In this document: positions 49,595 through 52,534 of the stretch, piece after piece
Numbering within the stretch: the stretch's first letter is position 1
Layout of the letters: every line of letters begins with the position of its first letter
Source: Candidatus Binataceae bacterium
GTDB lineage: Bacteria > Desulfobacterota > Binatia > Binatales > Binataceae
Direction of reading: 5' to 3'
Assembly (NCBI GenBank): GCA_036495685.1
Contig: DASXMJ010000040.1
Span: forward strand, 1 to 52,534
Length of the DNA stretch: 52,534 bases
Program-made: the position numbers and the translations under genes
Notes under the pieces: model-generated
Told to the model about the DNA's origin: nothing
Database searches by the model: none
Seen by the model: only the letters and a program-made list of their open reading frames with translations

Positions 49595-50227
49595 ATGAAC
49601 GTTCTACACATTCAGTCATCGCCGCGAGGTGACAAATCAAACTCTATCGCCCTGACCAAGGCCTTTCTTTCGGTTTCCAGGAAAATCCTCCCCACGATTG
49701 ATGAGGACGTCCTGAATATCTGGGACGAAAACCTCCCCGAGTTTGATGCCGCATCCATCGGAGCGAAGTACAAGGCCATCAAGCACGAGCCAATGACAGA
49801 CGCAGAATCGCATGCATGGAACCGGATTCAAGAATTGATCGGTCGCTTCCAACGAGCGAACCGAATTGTCCTGGGCCTGCCGATGTGGAACTTCTCCATC
49901 CCATACAAGCTCAAGCAGTTGATCGATCTGACCGCTCAGCGCAATTACCTGTTCACGTATGACGGCAAAGAATATGGGCCATTCCTCAATATCCCCAAGG
50001 CACTGGTCGTCTATACGCGCGGATCTACATATCGCGACGGTACTCCAATACCATCAAGCTTCGATCACCAGGCGCCTTACATAGATTTCTGGCTTCGCAT
50101 GATAGGAGTGCATGAGGTTCGCAGCGTGATCGTGGATAACGCGTGGAATCTGAACGATGCACAATCAGCAGCCAGTGTGGCAGCCGCCAAGCAATCGGTT
50201 GAGCGAATAGCTAGAGATTTCTGGTGA
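49595..50227 (+). CDS. azoR: FMN-dependent NADH-azoreductase (AzoR-like)
   Basis: 210 residues of flavodoxin-like fold. FMN-binding loop SSPRGDKSNSIALTKAF near residue 8, LGLPMWNFSIPYKLKQLIDL around 93-112, and TRGSTYRDGTP around 146 all match AzoR-type quinone/azo reductases. It uses NAD(P)H and FMN to reduce quinones, azo bonds or nitro compounds in the cytoplasm. TTAGGAG lies ahead of the ATG. It follows the tautomerase remnant in the same direction. Confidence 0.92.
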   Translation: MNVLHIQSSPRGDKSNSIALTKAFLSVSRKILPTIDEDVLNIWDENLPEFDAASIGAKYKAIKHEPMTDAESHAWNRIQELIGRFQRANRIVLGLPMWNFSIPYKLKQLIDLTAQRNYLFTYDGKEYGPFLNIPKALVVYTRGSTYRDGTPIPSSFDHQAPYIDFWLRMIGVHEVRSVIVDNAWNLNDAQSAASVAAAKQSVERIARDFW

Positions 50228-50909
50228 TTGTGTGAGTGCATCCAGCTCCCGTGAGAGTCGTACGCGAGAGCGAAACGATCTGATCCGGGCTGCCGTGCCA
50301 CTAATTTCCAGACCGAGTGCGGGACGCGAAGGATATAATGAGCGGCGTGCTGCGCCTAGGCCGCCGCGCGGATCAGAAGTTTCCGATCATCGCAAGCTTT
50401 TGATTCACGCCGCCGCACAAGCGCAAAGAGAGCGGCTAACTACGTCCTTAACCGAACCTCTTGTTCTGAATGAATTACCGCGCGGCGCCCACGCTTTTGC
50501 GCGGGAGCGGTCGTTTCATCAAGCGCCTCCGAATGTTAGCGGTCAATTCTGCTTTGAGGTGAGTTCGGCAAGCCTCGAGTCGCCGAGAGTGAGCCGATCG
50601 TTGAAATGCTGAAACGATAGCGGATTTGGTCGATAACCTCGTTCTTTCCTTTAAGCGGAGAAAAACCAGCTGCGAACTGGGAAGTCTACGGAACGTAGAT
50701 ATCAATCGCCGGTGACGGAGCTCGTACAGGAGCATCGCATGGCACATGACACGCGGACCGCGTGATCTTGTGCAGCAGGTAGGGACAAATAGAGCGCCCG
50801 TTCTGCGCAAGAGAATCTTCCGCAAAAACAGTGGTAGTGGTATTGGACCATAGGTGACGGCGGGAGGCGTTTTTGTCTAGAGCACCCTAACTTTGAAGTC
50901 GGAAGAAAC
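50228..50909. other. gene-free stretch
   Basis: About 680 bases with only short, poorly coding frames on both strands and no recognised domain, RNA or repeat. It is probably part of the decayed region to the right of the tRNA fragment. Confidence 0.5.
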
Positions 50910-51176
50910 ATGGAGCGGACCTATGAATCTTGGCATTCGGTTGCGCAATTCCTGCTTGGACGCATTGCTATTGCCCTGCTGACTTTCGTTTGCTTTCGAC
51001 TTCAGGTTAGAGCCGCTATAGCCGCCCTTGTCTATCTGATTGTTGTTGTGCTGCTGTCCGCTATGGACGCGTTCGTTCCATCGGTCTTCGTCTCCATCGT
51101 CGCCGTTCTGTGCTTGAATTACTCTTCATTCCTCCGATTCTCACCGCCAGCGAGTCGTGTCCTTCCGCAACCCTGA
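50910..51176 (+). pseudogene. N-terminal membrane piece of a DUF4118-type sensor kinase
   Basis: 88 residues with three hydrophobic helices: LGRIAIALLTFVCFRL, AAIAALVYLIVVVLLSAMDA and FVPSVFVSIVAVLCLNY. This matches the DUF4118 sensor region of KdpD-like and hybrid histidine kinases (usually continuing ...LNYFFTPPLFSF). The sequence departs after LCLNY and stops; no kinase domain follows. Probably a truncated remnant rather than a small membrane protein. Confidence 0.55.
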
Positions 51177-51569
51177 ATACCTAGAACGCCTAGCCCAGCC
51201 GATCGCCGCACAAAAAACGGTGACTCGATGAAAGCGGAATGAATACCACTCGCCGGTAAACGCAGAGCGCTCCCTGATCCTTACGGGGTTTTGGCCGGCG
51301 ATATGCCTGGCAGGTTGCGCATGAAGAATCCTTCGCCGGGACCGTGTCTCGGCGGGTTCGGTCGGCCGGGCGATGGGACAGTGGATATCGGCGCGGCGCT
51401 CATCGACGAGGATTCGTCGCGCGCCAGTGGAACTGGCTGGAATCATCGATTGGCGATCTGGTAGTAGAAATGATGGGTATCTAGCTTGCACACGGTTTCG
51501 CTTCAGGCGAACGTCGACGCTGTCGCGCAACATCAATTCTGAAGCATCCAAATAGAGGAGACCATTCCG
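51177..51569. other. gene-free stretch
   Basis: About 390 bases, with no convincing gene on either strand and only short interrupted frames. The last part holds the GAGGAG ribosome site of the SnoaL-like gene. No TGTCACA motif like the one upstream of the first SnoaL-like copy was found here. Confidence 0.45.
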
Positions 51570-51959
51570 ATGAGCGTGAAAGAAATCGAATCCGCAGTTC
51601 AGGAACTCGCCAATGCGTTCAACAAAATGGACATCAAGGCAGTAGTGAATCTCCTTTCAGAGAACCTCGAGGTTTTCGATCACGTACCGTACCGCTTCGA
51701 CAACAAGAAGCAGTTCGCCGACTTCCTAGCACCTGCGTTCGCCCCGCTCGCCAGCGCCAACTTCGGCTTCCGGCAACTGTCATGCCGCATGATCAACGAC
51801 GGTGCCGCAGTCGCGAACGCGTACGATACGTTCACTGGCATGACGAAAGACGGCAAGCCGATGTCGGTTCATGGCCGCACGACGTTGGTGTTCGGCAAAG
51901 AAGCTGGACAGTGGAAAGTCGTAAGCGCGCACTTCTCACCGCTGCCCAAGGAATCGTGA
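51570..51959 (+). CDS. SnoaL-like (NTF2-fold) protein, copy B
   Basis: 129 residues, the same length as the protein at 30571-30960 and clearly paralogous: VQELANAFNKMDIKAVVNLL, VFDHVPYRFDNKK, NFGFRQLSCR, VHGRTTLVFGKEAGQWKVVS. Strong GAGGAG before the ATG. No sigma factor or enzyme gene is next to it, so it stands alone among remnants. It may be a dispersed copy of the sigma-factor partner, or both may be members of a small-molecule-binding family of unknown role. Confidence 0.8.
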   Translation: MSVKEIESAVQELANAFNKMDIKAVVNLLSENLEVFDHVPYRFDNKKQFADFLAPAFAPLASANFGFRQLSCRMINDGAAVANAYDTFTGMTKDGKPMSVHGRTTLVFGKEAGQWKVVSAHFSPLPKES

Positions 51960-52454
51960 AATCGCGCTGCTCGCCTTTGCTCTGCTTGCGTGCGTAATTG
52001 ACCGTGCAGAGCCATGTGCTCTTATCTGAGCCCATGCAACAAAGCTCGCGCGATACGCTCGCCGCGCGCGCCTGAGTCCACTATCCCGGAAGGACTTCCG
52101 CAGAGCCGCCGCTGACGTGCTGCTACCACTTCAGTCTGCTGTCGCTGCTAATAGTCTGATCCGGCAAAAGACCAGGCGACCATGCGGAGGAGCCTCGAGT
52201 CGGAAGCAGCAAGAGTAGGATGTGAAGATGGCTTGAAAGTGAGCCGCGAGCGCCAATCAGCTTCGTGAAGGCCTCCGCGCTCCACTGTTCCGAGCTCACT
52301 CCATTATGAACGAAGAGCAACCCGCGAAATTGTTTTGATGTTTCCGGTTTGAGAGGGACTACGATGGCTGAGTATACCACATCCACGGCATTGAGCTTTC
52401 ACCATACTCTGTAAAGGTACGTTCGTACTTCCGGTACAAAGGAATTCCGCACCA
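51960..52454. other. intergenic region upstream of the partial ORF
   Basis: No supported gene. A minus-strand frame at 52123-52386 (87 codons) shows no recognisable domain or ribosome site. Towards the right end it contains the 12-bp palindrome at 52417-52428. Confidence 0.4.
52417..52428. promoter_or_regulatory. 12-bp palindrome GTACGTTCGTAC
   Basis: A palindrome with two 5-bp arms around TT, 26 bases before the ATG of the partial gene at the right edge. Ten of its 12 bases match GTACGCTCGTAT inside the candidate TetR site at 4402-4413, but the axis of symmetry differs. The likeness may be chance. Confidence 0.3.
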
Positions 52455-52534
52455 ATGGATTCCAAGAAGTCTGGATATCCAAGGCGAGTATCAGAAGTAC
52501 TCGAAGCTTCCGCTCGTGCCTCTGGTCGTGACGC
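52455..52534 (+). CDS. partial ORF at window edge (N-terminal piece only)
   Basis: An ATG at 52455 opens 26 codons (MDSKKSGYPRRVSEVLEASA) to the window edge with no stop. The length and charge pattern would suit the start of a TetR-type regulator, but a family cannot be assigned from this. No clear Shine-Dalgarno is present. Confidence 0.3.
   Translation, partial: MDSKKSGYPRRVSEVLEASARASGRD

Noticed and set aside
52123..52386. 87-codon minus-strand frame near the right end
   Set aside because: No Shine-Dalgarno, no recognised motif, surrounded by decayed sequence; cannot be supported as a gene.
52413..52430. Third copy of the TetR operator
   Set aside because: It shares GTACG..CGTA with the site at 4402-4413, but the symmetry axis is shifted and the AATAT/ATATT flanks are missing, so it is kept only as a weak palindrome.
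1..52534. CRISPR array, insertion sequence or integrase
   Set aside because: No regularly spaced repeats, no transposase or tyrosine/serine recombinase motifs were found on either strand.

Overview
This 52.5 kb window looks like chromosomal DNA from an uncultured, moderately GC-rich, Gram-negative soil or subsurface bacterium. It carries a sigma-54 enhancer-binding protein and a CusA/CzcA-type RND efflux remnant. It is also rich in flavin/F420-type luciferase-like monooxygenases, SDR, VOC, cupin and Rieske genes. That mix would suit the former Deltaproteobacteria (for example Binatota-like lineages), but this placement is inference because no rRNA or ribosomal gene is present.

Layout. (1) 0-10.6 kb, mostly minus strand: two related sets of small STAS-like, VOC and MDR genes, the second expanded with two SDRs. 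They surround a PAS-GAF-PAS sigma-54 regulator and a TetR gene. An almost identical 20-bp imperfect palindrome lies before the TetR gene and before the SDR-VOC-SDR run. A GFA protein and an LLM monooxygenase follow. (2) 10.7-20.8 kb: a double-length class III CoA-transferase divergent from a GntR gene, then a co-directional run of cupin, LLM, alpha/beta hydrolase-like, mandelate racemase-like, DUF3500, bicupin and LLM genes, apparently an uncharacterised catabolic operon. (3) 20.9-30.3 kb: an aromatic catabolism block with two Rieske oxygenases, a LigJ-like amidohydrolase, a LigB-like extradiol dioxygenase, two RraA/LigK-like aldolases, an epimerase-like protein and a LysR regulator. (4) 30.5-31.9 kb: a SnoaL-like gene and an ECF sigma factor with a cysteine-containing tail, preceded by an ECF41-like promoter motif.

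(5) 31.9-46.3 kb is bounded by two copies of a 23-nt sequence from a tRNA-Thr(CGT) gene. Inside are a split B12-dependent acyl-CoA mutase with a crotonase and an IclR regulator, a decayed LLM gene, an amidase, an MFS transporter, a lactonase-like hydrolase, an FmdB-type zinc ribbon, and an operon pairing a diiron ferritin-like protein with a paralogue that lost its iron ligands. That operon also has an SCP2-like protein and an amidohydrolase, and a divergent MarR gene with a perfect palindrome between. (6) 46.3-52.5 kb is gene-poor and decaying: RND, tautomerase and sensor-kinase remnants between an intact antiporter, an azoreductase and a second SnoaL-like gene.

The main themes are oxidative attack on organic acids and aromatics by flavin, Rieske and diiron enzymes, CoA-linked processing of the products, and many local one-component regulators. 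Several frameshifts are present. Some may be real decay and some may be assembly indels. No complete tRNA, rRNA, CRISPR array, integrase or insertion sequence was recognised.
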